Part shown: one piece after another, positions 1-10,391 of the stretch
Layout of the letters: the number at the start of each line of letters is the position of its first letter
Numbering within the stretch: the stretch's first letter is position 1
Notes under the pieces: model-generated
The model's input: the letters and a program-made list of their open reading frames with translations, nothing else
The model's database searches: none
Told to the model about the DNA's origin: nothing
Origin: Paulinella micropora
Lineage: Eukaryota > Cercozoa > Imbricatea > Euglyphida
Assembly: GCA_009731375.1 (NCBI GenBank)
Contig: BJOX01000323.1
Coordinates: 46,217 to 110,216 of the forward strand
DNA: 64,000 bases
Direction of reading: 5' to 3'
Made by a program: the position numbers and the translations under genes

Positions 1-69
1 TCTTTGCTCCACATCTTCATCTGTCTCTGGAGCAGAGCGGTTGGTGAGAATAACTGTATCGTCAGACAT
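1..69 (-). CDS. N-terminus of an unidentified element A gene running off the left edge
   Basis: A minus-strand frame opens with ATG at 69 and stays open to the window edge, giving 23 codons starting MSDDTVILTN and rich in acidic residues. It lies left of the integrase and points the same way. It has no clear counterpart in element B. Too short to assign. Confidence 0.35.
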   Translation of the reverse strand, partial: MSDDTVILTNRSAPETDEDVEQR

Positions 70-274
70 ACTTGCTTACTTTTTTTCGCGGTATTCTTTT
101 TATGAGTAAAGTAGTCCAGGGAAAAAAGGTTTCCTGAAGGAAAATTCCCCAGTGAAAAACGGCTGACGGTTGCTTTTGGTTTTTGACGGCAAAATTCTCT
201 CAATGTTTTCGAAACTGAGTACTTCCAAGGGATTCATAAAAAATAAGATATTGATTCCTTCGCGGTATTTTTAT

Positions 275-1255
275 TCACAAATCTAGTATTACTTTTGCTT
301 TTTTTTTCTTCTCTTTTGCTAGTTCTGATATTACCTTTATCAATGTCAGACTAATGTCTTCTCTCTTCAACTGTTCTTTTGTTTTTTTCTCCTTCGTTAT
401 TTCTTTGACTTGTTCTTTGACTTGTTTTTCTTTATCGGCCGGTTTGTCGAACTTAGTCTTTAATAATTCACGAGGACTGACTAACTCATCCGAATTTAAT
501 ATCAACTTGAAACCGGAACGGCCCACGACTGTATAAATCTGTTTACTGTATTGCTTGCAGCCTTTTGAAAATAAATTCCTCTTTAGCTCCTTTCTAACCT
601 TATCGCCTTTTTCAAATTCGTCAATTAAATGGTCCCATTGAATTCGTTGTTTATTTTTATTAACACCCTTAAATACATCTATCGGCCGGGCTTTAATTGT
701 TCTATGAAAACGCATATTATAAGTGTCTACCATATCGTCAATATAAGTCAGCCAGTCAAAGTTTCCGTTAGTTTTCAATAGAATGTCAAGCCACAGTCTA
801 ATAGTCCTTATTACACGGTCCACAATCGCAAGAGCCCGATGGTCTTCTATTTCAACCGTCCGATGTCGACGCTGTTGTCTCTGAAATAATCTTTAACCGC
901 TCCTTTAACTTCCGCTGTCGGTTGTAATTGATTCGGGAGCGTACGGTATAGATTTTAAAGCTAAATAAACTTCCTTAGCAGTTTTGTTTTTAAGCGGTTT
1001 AATGATTAAAAATCTGCTGTGTGTGTCAATCCAAAACAACATCCAAGCATAGCATTCATTTCCTTTCTTGTCTTTCAACTTAGACATATCGGCGAGGTCT
1101 ACGAAAACTTGTTTAAGTGGTTTATCAGACTATATCGTATTCTATTTATCAGTCGGTAATCTCTTCTAATAGTGGATTTCAAGAGCTTGCTGTTCCTTTC
1201 TTTCATCCTCATCTTCACCTCCGTTTTCACTATTTCCTGTATGTTTGTAGTCCAT
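275..1255 (-). pseudogene. rve-family integrase, broken copy A
   Basis: Relic of the DDE-type integrase that is intact at 22621-23565. The piece ending at 275 carries the region after the third catalytic position (DRVIRTIR) and the C-terminal domain. The piece at 905-1087 carries the central core up to ITTDSGS. Compared with copy B, the N-terminal part has two tryptophan codons turned into TAG near 1126-1145, a 5-nt loss near 910 and a 1-nt loss near 870. No active integrase can be made. The family joins element ends to target DNA in the nucleus. Confidence 0.85.
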
Positions 1256-1293
1256 CTAATACTTAATGACACCTAACGCTTTATCCTTATATA

Positions 1294-1512
1294 TTAATCT
1301 TCTTTTTTTTCTAGTTCAAAACAATAATTAGAACAAAACTCATAAGTATAAAATCGGTCAAATGTATCGTCAATTGATGTAATCTGTCGGTTCGCTAGGC
1401 ACTAGCTCAGTCCACACACATAGCAACTATTGAAGTCATACTCAAAACGATCATATAGATAGTCCATAATGTGAAAACGGACATCGAGCGGTAAATTTTT
1501 TATAAGTTCCAT
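1294..1512 (-). pseudogene. Small F-box-like plus Cys-pair zinc-finger gene, copy A, one nonsense codon
   Basis: The minus frame opens at 1512 (MELIKNLPLDVRFHIMDYL) and ends at 1294, 73 codons. The first 20 residues fit the F-box core pattern LPxDVRxxIMxYL. A CYVCG pair and a YEFCSNYCFELEKK segment follow, resembling an FCS/MYM-type zinc finger. A single in-frame TAG lies right after the CYVCGLS segment. The element B homologue (24548-24785) keeps both halves but has a frameshift between them. F-box proteins recruit targets to SCF ubiquitin ligases, so a host-directed role is possible, but this is inferred from a short motif. Confidence 0.5.
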
Positions 1513-2038
1513 TAACTATATTTAGAACTTGAGAAAATTTTAGATGTATCATTATTTTCTTTTTTGGTTTCTCGGGTTGTTGATTATAAACATTAACTGA
1601 TATGTTTGACTTCTTACCTTTACCCTTCTTAGGCTTAGGCTCTTCCTCTTCTTCCTCCTCGCTTTCACTTTCACTCCCGCTTTCTTCTTCCACTTTCTTT
1701 TTTACTACTTTCTTCGCCTTCTTCTGTTTAGTCTTAAGTTTCATACCCGCAACACGTCGCGCAACGATATCTACAAAGTCCTGTTCGACCTCTTCCTCGT
1801 CCGAACTGCTTTCATCATACGGCTCGCCATCTCTGCCATCTATCATATCCCTCGCCAACTGCTTCTTAGACACATGATCTATCCGCTGTTCCTCCGTCAT
1901 TTCTTTCACATTCTTAGCATCTTCCTCCGCGAGTAATTCCTTAGCCCTTTTAATCTTTCTCTGCTTAGCATGTTTCTTCTTTGCCTCCCAACCCTTTTCA
2001 AGATTCTTCATCGCGACCTCTCTATTACCTCTCTGCAT
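1451..2038 (-). CDS. Highly charged acidic/basic protein, copy A
   Basis: A 195-residue frame starting MQRGNREVAMKNLEKG. The first 70 residues are Lys/Arg/Glu-rich and probably helical. Then come an acidic Ser/Glu block near residue 80, a KLKTKQKKAKKVVKKK patch, a second long Glu run near residue 125, and a conserved tail with NISVNVYNQQPEKPKKK. The homologue in B is frameshifted at the second Glu run. Copy A seems to have lost the usual stop: the frame continues about 20 residues into the neighbouring zinc-finger gene. Function unknown; charge patterning suggests nucleic-acid or capsid contact. Confidence 0.6.
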   Translation of the reverse strand: MQRGNREVAMKNLEKGWEAKKKHAKQRKIKRAKELLAEEDAKNVKEMTEEQRIDHVSKKQLARDMIDGRDGEPYDESSSDEEEVEQDFVDIVARRVAGMKLKTKQKKAKKVVKKKVEEESGSESESEEEEEEEPKPKKGKGKKSNISVNVYNQQPEKPKKKIMIHLKFSQVLNIVNGTYKKFTARCPFSHYGLSI

Positions 2039-2159
2039 TTTATGACTTGATTATATTAATATACAAAATAATATTATTTAGTTTTTATTAATAAACAATT
2101 TTTTAACAAATATTGTATTCTGTATTAAACAAATCTACATTATAAGACAAAAAGCGACT

Positions 2160-2764
2160 ATGCCAGACTATAAGCAAGGAAAGATTTATTCATTAAGGTC
2201 TTACCAGACAGACCAGATTTACACAGCTCAACCTCTTCATACAAGGTTATATGAACATAGAAGTTCAAATTTAAATCGAAGAGCTAAATCATCAAAAGAA
2301 ATAATAAAGTATCCAGACAATTATATTGAATTAATTGAAGAATATCCTTGTAATAACAAATATGAATTAGAACGAAGAGAAGTAGAAATAATTAGACAGA
2401 CAGAAAATTGTGTTAATATAAGAACAGCAGGAAGGACAATAAGAGAATATTATGTAGATAAAAAAAGACGAAATAATTAAACAACAAAAATTATATCAAC
2501 ATTTAAATCAAGAAAAAGTCAAAATTACGAAAAAGAAATACAGAGATAACAATAAAGAAAAAGCAAAAAATTGGAGGGAAGAAAATAAAGAGGAACAAAA
2601 AAGAAAAATAAAGAATGGAGAGAAAAAATACAATAAGAGTTGAATGTGGGTGTGGTTCGTTTTATTTAGAAAATGATAAATCTCACCATTTTATGACACA
2701 AAAGCAGAATGATTTCGCAAATATGTATATAGGTCTAAATCATTTGGGTTTTAAATGTTATTAA
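2160..2764 (+). pseudogene. GIY-YIG endonuclease relic, found only in element A
   Basis: A 106-residue frame begins MPDYKQGKIYSLRS and has the family spacing GKIY...Y, then LYEHRSSN, then IELIEEYPCNNKYELERRE, matching the IELIEAFPC...LELEQRE segment of the GIY-YIG genes at 14120 and 37280. After the stop at 2480 the homology goes on in another frame: a Lys/Glu-rich linker and an ECGCGS...HHF segment resembling the CPCGRR...HSTYH tail. The second tyrosine motif is degenerate. GIY-YIG domains make nicks or breaks and are common in mobile genes. Element B has nothing at this place. Confidence 0.65.
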
Positions 2765-2767
2765 ATA

Positions 2768-2790
2768 TTTTTTTTTTTTGCTTAATATAC
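2768..2790 (+). promoter_or_regulatory. T-run plus AATATAC box before the fibre gene
   Basis: A 12-base T run, then CTTAATATAC, five bases before the ATG at 2795. The same layout precedes many plus-strand genes of both elements. Confidence 0.5.
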
Positions 2791-2794
2791 GAAT

Positions 2795-5700
2795 ATGTCA
2801 GGTTCATCCTTCAAATCTCTCTTAGGCTTGAATGAAATCTCCACAGATAGCATTTCAATCGCAAACTTAGATTTGACGAACACTAATATTACAGGCTTAA
2901 ACACTGATAGGGTGCCAGAAGATGTCGACCCCGTAAATCTTTATTACACTGACGGACGATTTGATGCGAGACTAGCTACTAAATCAACAACTGACATCAA
3001 AGAAGGAAAAAATCTATACTACACCGAGCAACGAGTTAGGGACAATGACGAGGTCAAAGCCTCAATACAACACCGTTCTAATACAAGTAATCCACACCAA
3101 ACCAGTTTATACAATTTGATAGACACTAACATATCCGCACCAACGGTGGGTCAATACTTAACTTATAACGATGTTGACGGCAAATGGAGGAATACCACCC
3201 TAGGGTCAATAGGCACACTCTCCGATGTAGTCATAACCGCACCAATAGCGATGAATAGTTATCTAACACATAATTCAATAAACTGGGTAAGTAAAACCTT
3301 TACGATAAATGTTGATGAATTCTGCAATATTAATATGGGAGGGTATTTGAACATAACAGGAGTTAATTTACTAAATACGATATTGGTTTCTTCAATCATA
3401 ACCACTGCGACATTTGACGATGCTTTTGACACACGTCTCGCGACTCAATCAACCACTAACTTAGCAGAAGGAACTAATCTATATTATACTGACGGTAGAT
3501 TTGATGCTCGTCTCGGGACTAAATCAACTACTAACTTAGCCGAGGGAACAAACCTTTACTATAACACAGCAAGAGCAAATACGGACTTTGACACACGGCT
3601 CGCAACCAAAAGCACCACAGATTTAAAAGAAGGGACTAACTTATATTACACCACAGCAAGATTTGATAGTCAATTGGCAACTAAGAGCACCACCAACTTA
3701 GCAGAGGGAACCAATCTATATTACACCACCGCGAGAGCCAATATGGACTTTGACACACAGCTAGCTTTAAAATCAACCACTAACTTAGCAGAAGGAACTA
3801 ATCTATATTATACGACGGCCAGAGCAAATACAGACTTTGACACACGGCTAGCTTTAAAATCAACCACTAATTTAGCCGAAGGAACAAACTTATATTATAC
3901 TAACGCAAGATTTGACACTCAACTCTGCAACAAAATCAACAACCAACTTAGCAGAGGGAACTAATCTATATTATACGACGGCCAGAGCAAATACAGACTT
4001 TGACACACGGCTCGCCACTAAATCAACTACTAACTTAGCTGAGGGAACAAACCTTTACTATACGACAGCCAGAGCAAATACGGATTTTGATACGAGACTG
4101 GCAACAAAGAGCACTACCAACTTAGCCGAAGGAACATACTTATATTATACTAATGCTAGGTTTGATACACAACTAGCAACAAAAGGCACAACCAACTTAG
4201 CAGAGGGAACTAATTTATATTACACCACAGCACGAGATAATTCAAATTTTGATACAAGGCTAGCGACTAAATCAACTACTAACCTAGCCGAAGGAACCAA
4301 TCTATATTATACGACAGCCAGAGCGAATACAGACTTTGATACTAGACTGGCGACCAAGAGCACCACCAACTTAGCAGAGGGAACTAATTTATATTACACC
4401 ACCGCGAGGGCTAATACGGATTTTGACACACGGCTAGGAACTAAGTCAATAGATGCTTTAAGCGATGTAATAATAACGACACCCGCAAACGGCCAATTAT
4501 TAACATATAATGGAACAAACTGGGTAAATTCAATAGGGTCGTTGGCTTTCCTTGCTTTATCAGGTGGAACAATGACGGGCGATGTAAAACACGGGGCTTC
4601 TGCTTTTACTTTATATACAGCTCCGCAGACTATGACGACCAATTCAGCACCTTCTCCATTCGTCGCTTCTGCTTCTGATGAATACAATCCAGCATATTAT
4701 GCTTTTAACTCAAACCAGAACGATTATTGAACTACGGCTATATACTACAACGACACGACAGGAGTATATAACAGAACTCCCGCAACTACGAATACTTGGG
4801 GAGGAACAGCATATACGGGTGAATACATAAAAATAGATTTGGGTGCCACATACAGGATAAAAAATTATTATGTCAGATCTTCGTCTGCTAATTACATTGA
4901 AACAACACCTAGCATTTGGTATGTGGGTGTGAGCACTGACAACATTACATACACATTATGGGATTCACAGACAGGTCAGGCTTGGGCTTCACAATCAACC
5001 AAAACATACACACCCGCTTCAAATGCTTCTGCTAGATATATCATATTCATAGTGAATAAGACGGGGAGTGGAGGAACTTCATTTAGAAGCCAACCCCGTA
5101 TTGCCAGTCTGTATTTTGATTATGAAACCTTTAATTATGATATAACGAATGTTAGAAACATAACAGGCTACACATTAACAACAAGCGGAACCATAACATC
5201 CAGCGGTTTAATCACGGCGAGTGCTGGATTAACAGGAACGACATTAACTGCTAGCGGATTGATAACGGCTAATGCGGGAGTTGATATGAAAAGTCAAATT
5301 TTGTCAAACTTAGCCACTCCATCGGCTTCAACAGACGGGGCGAACAAAACTTATGTACATACATTAGACGGGCAGAATGTGAAATTAACTGGAACTCAAA
5401 CAATAGCAGGAACAAAAGAATTCAGCGGAATATTGGCGACTTCTCTCGGCGTCCCATGTATAGTAGGTAGGAATTCAAAAGGCACGGGTGCGACAGGAGG
5501 ATTAGAGTTATATGGAACCAATAATAATCTAAACGGCCCGCACATACAAGCATTCGTTCATACATCTGTTTATCCTGTATTTCAATTATTGAATTATTCA
5601 CAAGACAATATTTCTTTAAATTTTGATAGTTATTGGGATGGTGGTGCTTGGAAATCAAGCAACGCAAACTCTAACTTTCAAATATACAAGATAAGCAACA

Positions 5701-6398
5701 AACTCTCTTTTTATTGTAATACTGGAACAACGGTAGGAAACAATATAACTTGGACTGAGGCTATGAATATTAATACGTCGGGAGAGGTAGTCATCCCAAC
5801 AGCATCCAGCGGTTCTTTTAACATTACGAAAAAGAAATACTTATACTATGGACCACAAATATTTTTGAAATCAGGAGGATATACGAATTATGGCATAATT
5901 GTTTCAGCAACTGGTTTGATTCACGCTTGGACTACTTCAAACTCAACTGGCGAGCCTTCCGGAGGTTATGTTTACCTACCCCTTAATGCCACTTCATGGT
6001 CTCCTAGCTCAAACAGGAGGCTAAAATCAGATATTGAAACATTAGACTGCGGGGATTGTTGCGATAAATTAATGAAAATAAATTGCTGTTCGTATTATTG
6101 GAAATCTGACGAAAAGAAAGAAAAAAAGAATTGTGGTTTTTTCGCTGATGAAGTCAAAAAAATATTTCCTGAATTTGTGTCTAAAAGCGGAATAAAAGCA
6201 GATGATGGAGACGGCAACTATGAAGGAGTATCATATACGGAATTTATTCCAATCTTGGCCAGTGCTTTTCAACATTTAACGGAAAAGGTAGTTAATTTGG
6301 AAAAACAAAATAATAATCTCATGAATATACTACAAGACCAAGCAAACCAATTAGCAGAAACCCGAGCAGTCGTTTTCCCTCCAAATGTCCAACAATAA
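2795..6398 (+). pseudogene. Tail/capsid fibre with NLYYT repeats and S74 chaperone domain, copy A
   Basis: The start follows a T-run/AATATAC box. About 13 tandem repeats of roughly 28 residues (pattern LATKSTTNLAEGTNLYYTTA) run from 2940 to 4440. They resemble repeats in tail fibres of phages and large algal viruses. A spike-like region follows. The C-terminus (about 6010-6390) starts SSNRRLKSDI, the Ser/Lys cleavage region of the peptidase S74 intramolecular chaperone, which trimerises the fibre and then cuts itself off. A Cys-rich segment (LDCGDCCDKLMKINCC) is unusual. Two breaks: a 1-nt insertion near 3923 in the repeats, and TGA at 4728 where a Trp codon is likely. Probable host-binding fibre. 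Confidence 0.8.
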
Positions 6399-6746
6399 TA
6401 CAACTAGACTTCACAGACCGCCACCTATTATGGATATGGATGGCGAACTAACTCCCGAATTAAAATCTCGTGTTCTTGAAGTGGAACTGAAAGCTGAGGA
6501 AAAAAAATAGAGCACGCATCGGAAGATAACTGGAATTGTTGTTGTATAAAAAATAGACCAACTGATAGCAGACTTATTAAGTATCTGTTTCAAATGGCTA
6601 TCATTATCGCTATTATAACCCTTTGTATCGTGAGGCTGTCTGAAAAGAACTTGCCGTGCGAGGTTGCTAACACGTATGTAAGTACTTATGTAGGTATTTT
6701 GACTTTACTCATCGGCACGTTGCCTTCCATCGCCTTCTTCAAGTAA
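6385..6746 (+). pseudogene. Small membrane protein, copy A, frameshifted
   Basis: The ATG at 6385 overlaps the fibre end by 14 bases. The N-terminus is Pro-rich (RPPP), followed by DGELTPELKSRVLE and a charged helix. A missing base after an A-run near 6509 shifts the frame. The rest encodes EDNWNCCCIKN, a hydrophobic helix (YLFQMAIIIAIITLCIV) and a second one (YVGILTLLIGTLPSIAFF), so the protein probably spans the membrane twice. In element B the second helix is gone. Function unknown; a virion or cell-membrane role is possible. Confidence 0.55.
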
Positions 6747-6983
6747 GAACATTCAAACGAATAGATTTTATACCACGAAGCATCATTTGAGCAAATTAAA
6801 GGTTTAGCTTCATCAAAACTAACATATCAATCGCTCATCGGTTTATACACACATCCATTTTGGATACAATAAACACAACTTTTATTTTTTTTATCGCTGA
6901 CCCGTGAGAAAAAATCGCAGGCAGCCCGAGCAGAAATATTAATTAATAAAAAGTTTATGAGCATTAGTATAGAGGGCATCACG

Positions 6984-7355
6984 ATGGCAGACTATACATA
7001 CCAAAACATTATTTTTCTGAGTAATGATTTTCCAGGCGGGGTTAATGGTAGCAAGACATTTGACAAAAACATTAGAATGAACTTTACACCGACTAGAATG
7101 AATGTTAAATTTATCCACTATATGAATGATATTACTGAAACGAAAACAAAAATCCTTCATATGGACCGCATCGGCATTATTGGCACATTCGCCGATAGCA
7201 ACATAGCAAACATTTCCAATCTTAGCTACAACTTAGGAGTAGTAGGATGGACCGACGGGCAATACACTTTTAAAGTGCTTAAAACGGGCAATGGCAATAT
7301 TGAAACTGAGCAACTAGCTGGAAGAATTGTTATTTGTTTAGAATTTCTCGGGTAG
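6984..7355 (+). CDS. Conserved small protein, copy A
   Basis: The start at 6984 (MADYTYQNIIFLSNDF) is preferred over the in-frame ATG at 6957 because similarity with copy B (29303-29665) starts here. About 123 residues, no Cys, predicted beta-rich. Conserved blocks are KTFDKNI, NFTPTRMNVKFIHYMND, KTKILHMDRIGIIGTFADS and LAGRIVICLEFL. It is one of few genes intact in both copies and sits directly upstream of the packaging ATPase. I do not recognise the family; a minor virion protein such as a cement protein is a guess from position. Confidence 0.7.
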   Translation: MADYTYQNIIFLSNDFPGGVNGSKTFDKNIRMNFTPTRMNVKFIHYMNDITETKTKILHMDRIGIIGTFADSNIANISNLSYNLGVVGWTDGQYTFKVLKTGNGNIETEQLAGRIVICLEFLG

Positions 7356-7420
7356 ACCCCGCCAGTAAAATAAAAAATATATTTTTCTATATATAAGTTT
7401 TTTGAGGTTGTAGGACTTAC

Positions 7421-8244
7421 ATGGAGAAAATTAACGATATACGAGTTAGACCAGTTAAGCAAAACGGAGATGGCGAGAAGTTGGCAAAAGGATATAAGTT
7501 ATTTGACGAACCGTATGCCAATATTTTTCTTCTCGCTCGCAAGAAGAGTGGCAAGACAACCGCACTGTTTGAAATCCTGAAACGGACGACCGACAAAAAA
7601 CTAGGATTGTTATTATTGCCAGCACGATACACAAAGACCACATCTATAAAGAAATGGTTAAGCACTTCAAGAAGTAGGGAAACCCGATGGCGATATATAC
7701 ATATTTGAAAACGGACGGATACAGTGTGATTGATTACCAGTTAGATAAGCTCAGTAAGCCAGACGAAGAGCAAGAAGAAGGCGAGATTGTTCAAGACGGT
7801 AAAGAAGAACCGAAGCCGAAATTTATTTATTTTGGTAAGGAGGACGAAACGAAAAAGGCGGGAGGCGAAAAAGTGGAGAGACCGACCAAATACATTACAC
7901 CAGAAGTCGTGTTCGTGTTAGATGATTTGGGTAGCGGGTTGAGGGATAAGTCAGTAAGCGACCTGTTGAAGAAAAATAGACACTACAAGTCAAAGGTGAT
8001 TATGAGCTCGCAATATCTCAACGACCTATCTCCTGCTAGTTTGAAACAACTAGATTATATATTTATCTTTGGTGGTCAGTCTCAGGATAAAATTGAACTC
8101 GTGTATAAACATTTGGACCTCGGCTACGACCTTGACTACTTCATTTAAAAATATCACGAGGCGACCAAAGAGAGATATAACTTTTTGTATGTGGATGCGG
8201 TATCGGACGAACTGAGGCAAAATTTTAACAAAAGGTTTTTGTAA
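7421..8244 (+). pseudogene. FtsK/HerA-type DNA packaging ATPase, copy A, broken
   Basis: The N-terminal part keeps the Walker A region LLARKKSGKTT (about residues 37-47). The second part from 7687 keeps the Walker B strand VVFVLDDLG and the downstream SSQYLNDL sensor-like segment. Breaks relative to copy B: a 1-nt loss after GACAAAAAA near 7600, a TAG near 7676, and GAA changed to TAA at 8146. Homology continues to 8244. The family pumps genomes into capsids of double-jelly-roll viruses. The first 180 bases are nearly identical to copy B. Confidence 0.85.
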
Positions 8245-8256
8245 TTTAAAATAATT

Positions 8257-8275
8257 ATTTTTTTCATATATTATA
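8257..8275 (+). promoter_or_regulatory. T-run plus ATATTATAG box
   Basis: TTTTTTTCATATATTATAG precedes a GAACCTTTTTTAAAAAAAGC palindrome and the 8312 palindromic repeat, upstream of the basic protein gene. Confidence 0.45.
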
Positions 8276-8306
8276 GAACCTTTTTTAAAAAAAGCTTCAC
8301 CAAAAC
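8276..8306 (+). repeat. AT-core palindromic leader repeat (family H1)
   Basis: GAACCTTTTTTAAAAAAAGC followed by TTCACCAAAAC. The GAA..T-run/A-run..TTC arms can pair. Near-copies are at 15838-15867 and 30979-31010, and an inverted relative at 25407-25429. Confidence 0.6.
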
Positions 8307-8311
8307 AACTT

Positions 8312-8336
8312 GGAGGTGCGGAGGCGAAGTCTCTGC
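8312..8336 (+). repeat. GC-rich palindromic repeat directly before an ATG (family H3)
   Basis: GGAGGT followed by GCGGAGGCGAAGTCTCTGC, ending on the base before the ATG at 8337. The arms GGAG/CTCT and a C-GAA-G loop can form a hairpin. Copies are at 29277, 31012, 31057 and 33284. Confidence 0.75.
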
Positions 8337-8657
8337 ATGGCCGTGAAAACAACAAGGGTTGAAGTCATTCCAACAGTTGGAAAAATAACAAGAAACTCAA
8401 ACACAATGGCGGGCAGAAAAAAGAAAACTGGTCGCAAGAAACAAAAGGGTTGTGGGCAACAGGGTGGAAAAGTAAATTGGAACAAGGTAGGACAAGCAAT
8501 ATTGGATGCTAATAGTTTTATCAAAAAGAATAAATTGGTTTCAAAGGGTGCTACTTTTCTTAACGACACTGGAGTGCCATATGCTGGTAAGGTTGCGATG
8601 GCTGCGGCCAAACAAGGATACGGCAAGCAGAGCGGACGTGGGGCACTCAAATTTTAA
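8337..8657 (+). CDS. Small basic protein with GG motifs, copy A
   Basis: The ATG at 8337 follows the H3 palindrome. 106 residues, strongly basic in the middle (AGRKKKTGRKKQKG), then QQGGKVNWNKVGQAILDAN, KGATFLNDTGVPYAGKVA and a KQGYGKQSGRG tail. The copy B homologue shares the second half. GG-X sites fit the general cleavage preference of adenain-type proteases, so a core or pre-protein (compare adenovirus pX/pVI) cut during maturation is a reasonable inference from composition and from its place between ATPase and protease. Not proven by sequence. Confidence 0.6.
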   Translation: MAVKTTRVEVIPTVGKITRNSNTMAGRKKKTGRKKQKGCGQQGGKVNWNKVGQAILDANSFIKKNKLVSKGATFLNDTGVPYAGKVAMAAAKQGYGKQSGRGALKF

Positions 8658-8693
8658 AACCCCGCAGATAATAAAAAAACTAAACTTTCTATT

Positions 8694-8715
8694 ATTTTTT
8701 TTACTAATAATATAC
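8694..8715 (+). promoter_or_regulatory. T-run plus AATATAC box before the protease fusion
   Basis: TTTTTTTTACTAATAATATAC ends just before the ATG at 8717, the same layout as at 2768. Confidence 0.5.
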
Positions 8716-8716
8716 A

Positions 8717-10277
8717 ATGAGAAAAAAACCTAAACAACGACCGCCGAGGATATACAGAACGAAAGATGGTCGGCCATATATCAAAGTAAAATGCAAACGA
8801 GCATATCTAAACTTTGGAAAGAAAACGAATGACTTATCAACACTCCAAATTGTTAAGCTGTTTATGAAATATTTGAAAAAACCAAAAACAAAGAGGGCGA
8901 AGACGAAGCGGGAAGACAAGAAAAAAGTTCAAAGTTTAGCAGAGATTGAACAGAACACGAGAACAGCAATTCAAGACCACTTAGACAAGCTTAAAAAAGA
9001 AAAGTATGAGGGTATTGAGGCGATTGAGAAAAAAGAAAAGTCGGCACGGGATGAAATTGAAAAGGATAAGAAACGGCAGGAAAGAAAAGACCTCGCCGAT
9101 GCGAAGGAAAGACAGGAAGAAATAGATAGGGAAATGAAAAAGGAACAACGACTTATCCAGGAACTAAATGCTGAACGACGACATAGACAGGGTGTATTAA
9201 TGGCACCAATCGCCCCGCCTATGATAAAACCACCACCACCGCCACCCCCAGGACGACCACCAAGAAGGCGGAGAGGAGTAATTGTAAAGGATGCGGAAGA
9301 AGAAGAGAAACATAAGCAAACTAAAAAGGAAAAGTTAATTGATGGTATGTTCGCTGAGCCGATAAAACAGAAACGGCATAGAGCAGGAAAAACTAGTAAT
9401 GAAATGAGATATATTGGACATATTATCCCGATATTAAACCAGCAAAAGGTGGAAGAATAAATTACTCTGAAATGTTGAAAAGATGGCTATATACAAGCCC
9501 TATTATAAACGATGGAATGATGTCGCCCGACCAGGCTTGGATGACATTTGATTTATGGGTGGAAGGTGCGGTTGATAAAAGAAGAGAAGAAAAAGACAGA
9601 GAAGCCAAAGTAGAAAATCCAGTTGTAGAAGAAGATACAGCAGAACAAAAAAATACAGCAGAAGAAAATACAGCAGAACAACCAACTATACAAGAGCCTA
9701 ATGATACAGCTATCGCAGGGCAAATTACTAACGACTTAACCGAAGGAGATACAGCCGAAGACACTGACCTTCAACTGGATGGAAACGGAAAAGGATTAAG
9801 GACGAATGAAATAGATGACATAATGAAAAGCACGATTGGTATTTGGGCACGATAGCCAGCGACCAAATCAACAATTTAAAACCAGAAAAAAGAAAAAAGT
9901 ATGGTTTTATTATAAACACACAAAAAAGTTCGCAACCAGGGCAACATTGGATGGCTGTTTGGGTAAGCATAAACGGTGAAAGAAGTGTTGAAGTTTATGA
10001 CCCGTTAGCCGAATATCAACCGACTGAACTTTTCCAACACCAGATGAAACAGCTAATAGATAAAAGCCGACCAGATAGTTATTTATTAATGAAGGTTAAT
10101 CAAGTAAAACAACAAAGCGACACCTCAGATACCTGCGGATGGCATAGTATGCGGTTTCTTTTAGAGCGAGCGAAAGGAACCCGTTTTAAATTTGCCAGCG
10201 GATGGACTGACTTAAAAGAGAAGGAGGCGGAGAAGTTAAAAGCCCAGAATGGCTACGGCTTTGATACCTTTATTTAG
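8717..10277 (+). pseudogene. Charged N-terminal region fused to adenain-type cysteine protease, copy A, broken
   Basis: The N-terminus has a compact module (QRPPRIYRTKDGRPYIKVK, then RAYLNFG), a long Lys/Glu coiled coil, a proline run near 9230 and an acidic linker. The protease follows: TNEIDDIM start region, His in GQHWMAVW, Asp in VYDPLAEY, Gln in VNQVKQQ and Cys in SDTCGWHS, the expected adenain/Ulp1 set. Two frame breaks against copy B: one near 9410 before the RINYSEMLKRW segment, and a 1-nt loss in an A-run near 9825 just before the protease. Adenain-type proteases mature capsid precursors. The protease part read alone from 9843 lacks its N-terminal end. Confidence 0.8.
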
Positions 10278-10317
10278 CAGGGGCAAGCCCCCGCACCCCC
10301 TCCGTTGAAGTAATTAA
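10277..10317. repeat. GC-rich palindrome after the protease stop (family H4)
   Basis: GCAGGGGCAAGCCCCCGC (10277-10294) overlaps the last base of the TAG stop, then a CACCCCCTCCGTTGAAGTAA tail. The same hairpin plus tail follows the MCP stop at 35838, and a variant follows 30895. Confidence 0.75.
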
Positions 10318-10347
10318 AACAAAAAAAAAATATTTTCTAATATATAG

Positions 10348-10390
10348 TTTTTTGAGGTCGTAGGAGGTTTTTTGAAAAAAAAGCTCCTAC
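10348..10390. repeat. Hairpin leader directly before the penton ATG (family H2)
   Basis: GTAGGAG (10360-10366) pairs with CTCCTAC (10384-10390) around a GTTTTTTGAAAAAAAAG core, and the ATG is at 10392. Relatives are at 34226, 35931 and 37821. Confidence 0.7.
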
Positions 10391-10391
10391 A

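Noticed and set aside
1602-1877. Ser/Phe-rich plus-strand frame opposite the acidic protein
   Set aside because: Antisense shadow of the Lys/Glu-rich gene; the same happens at 24995-25354 and 21336-21824.
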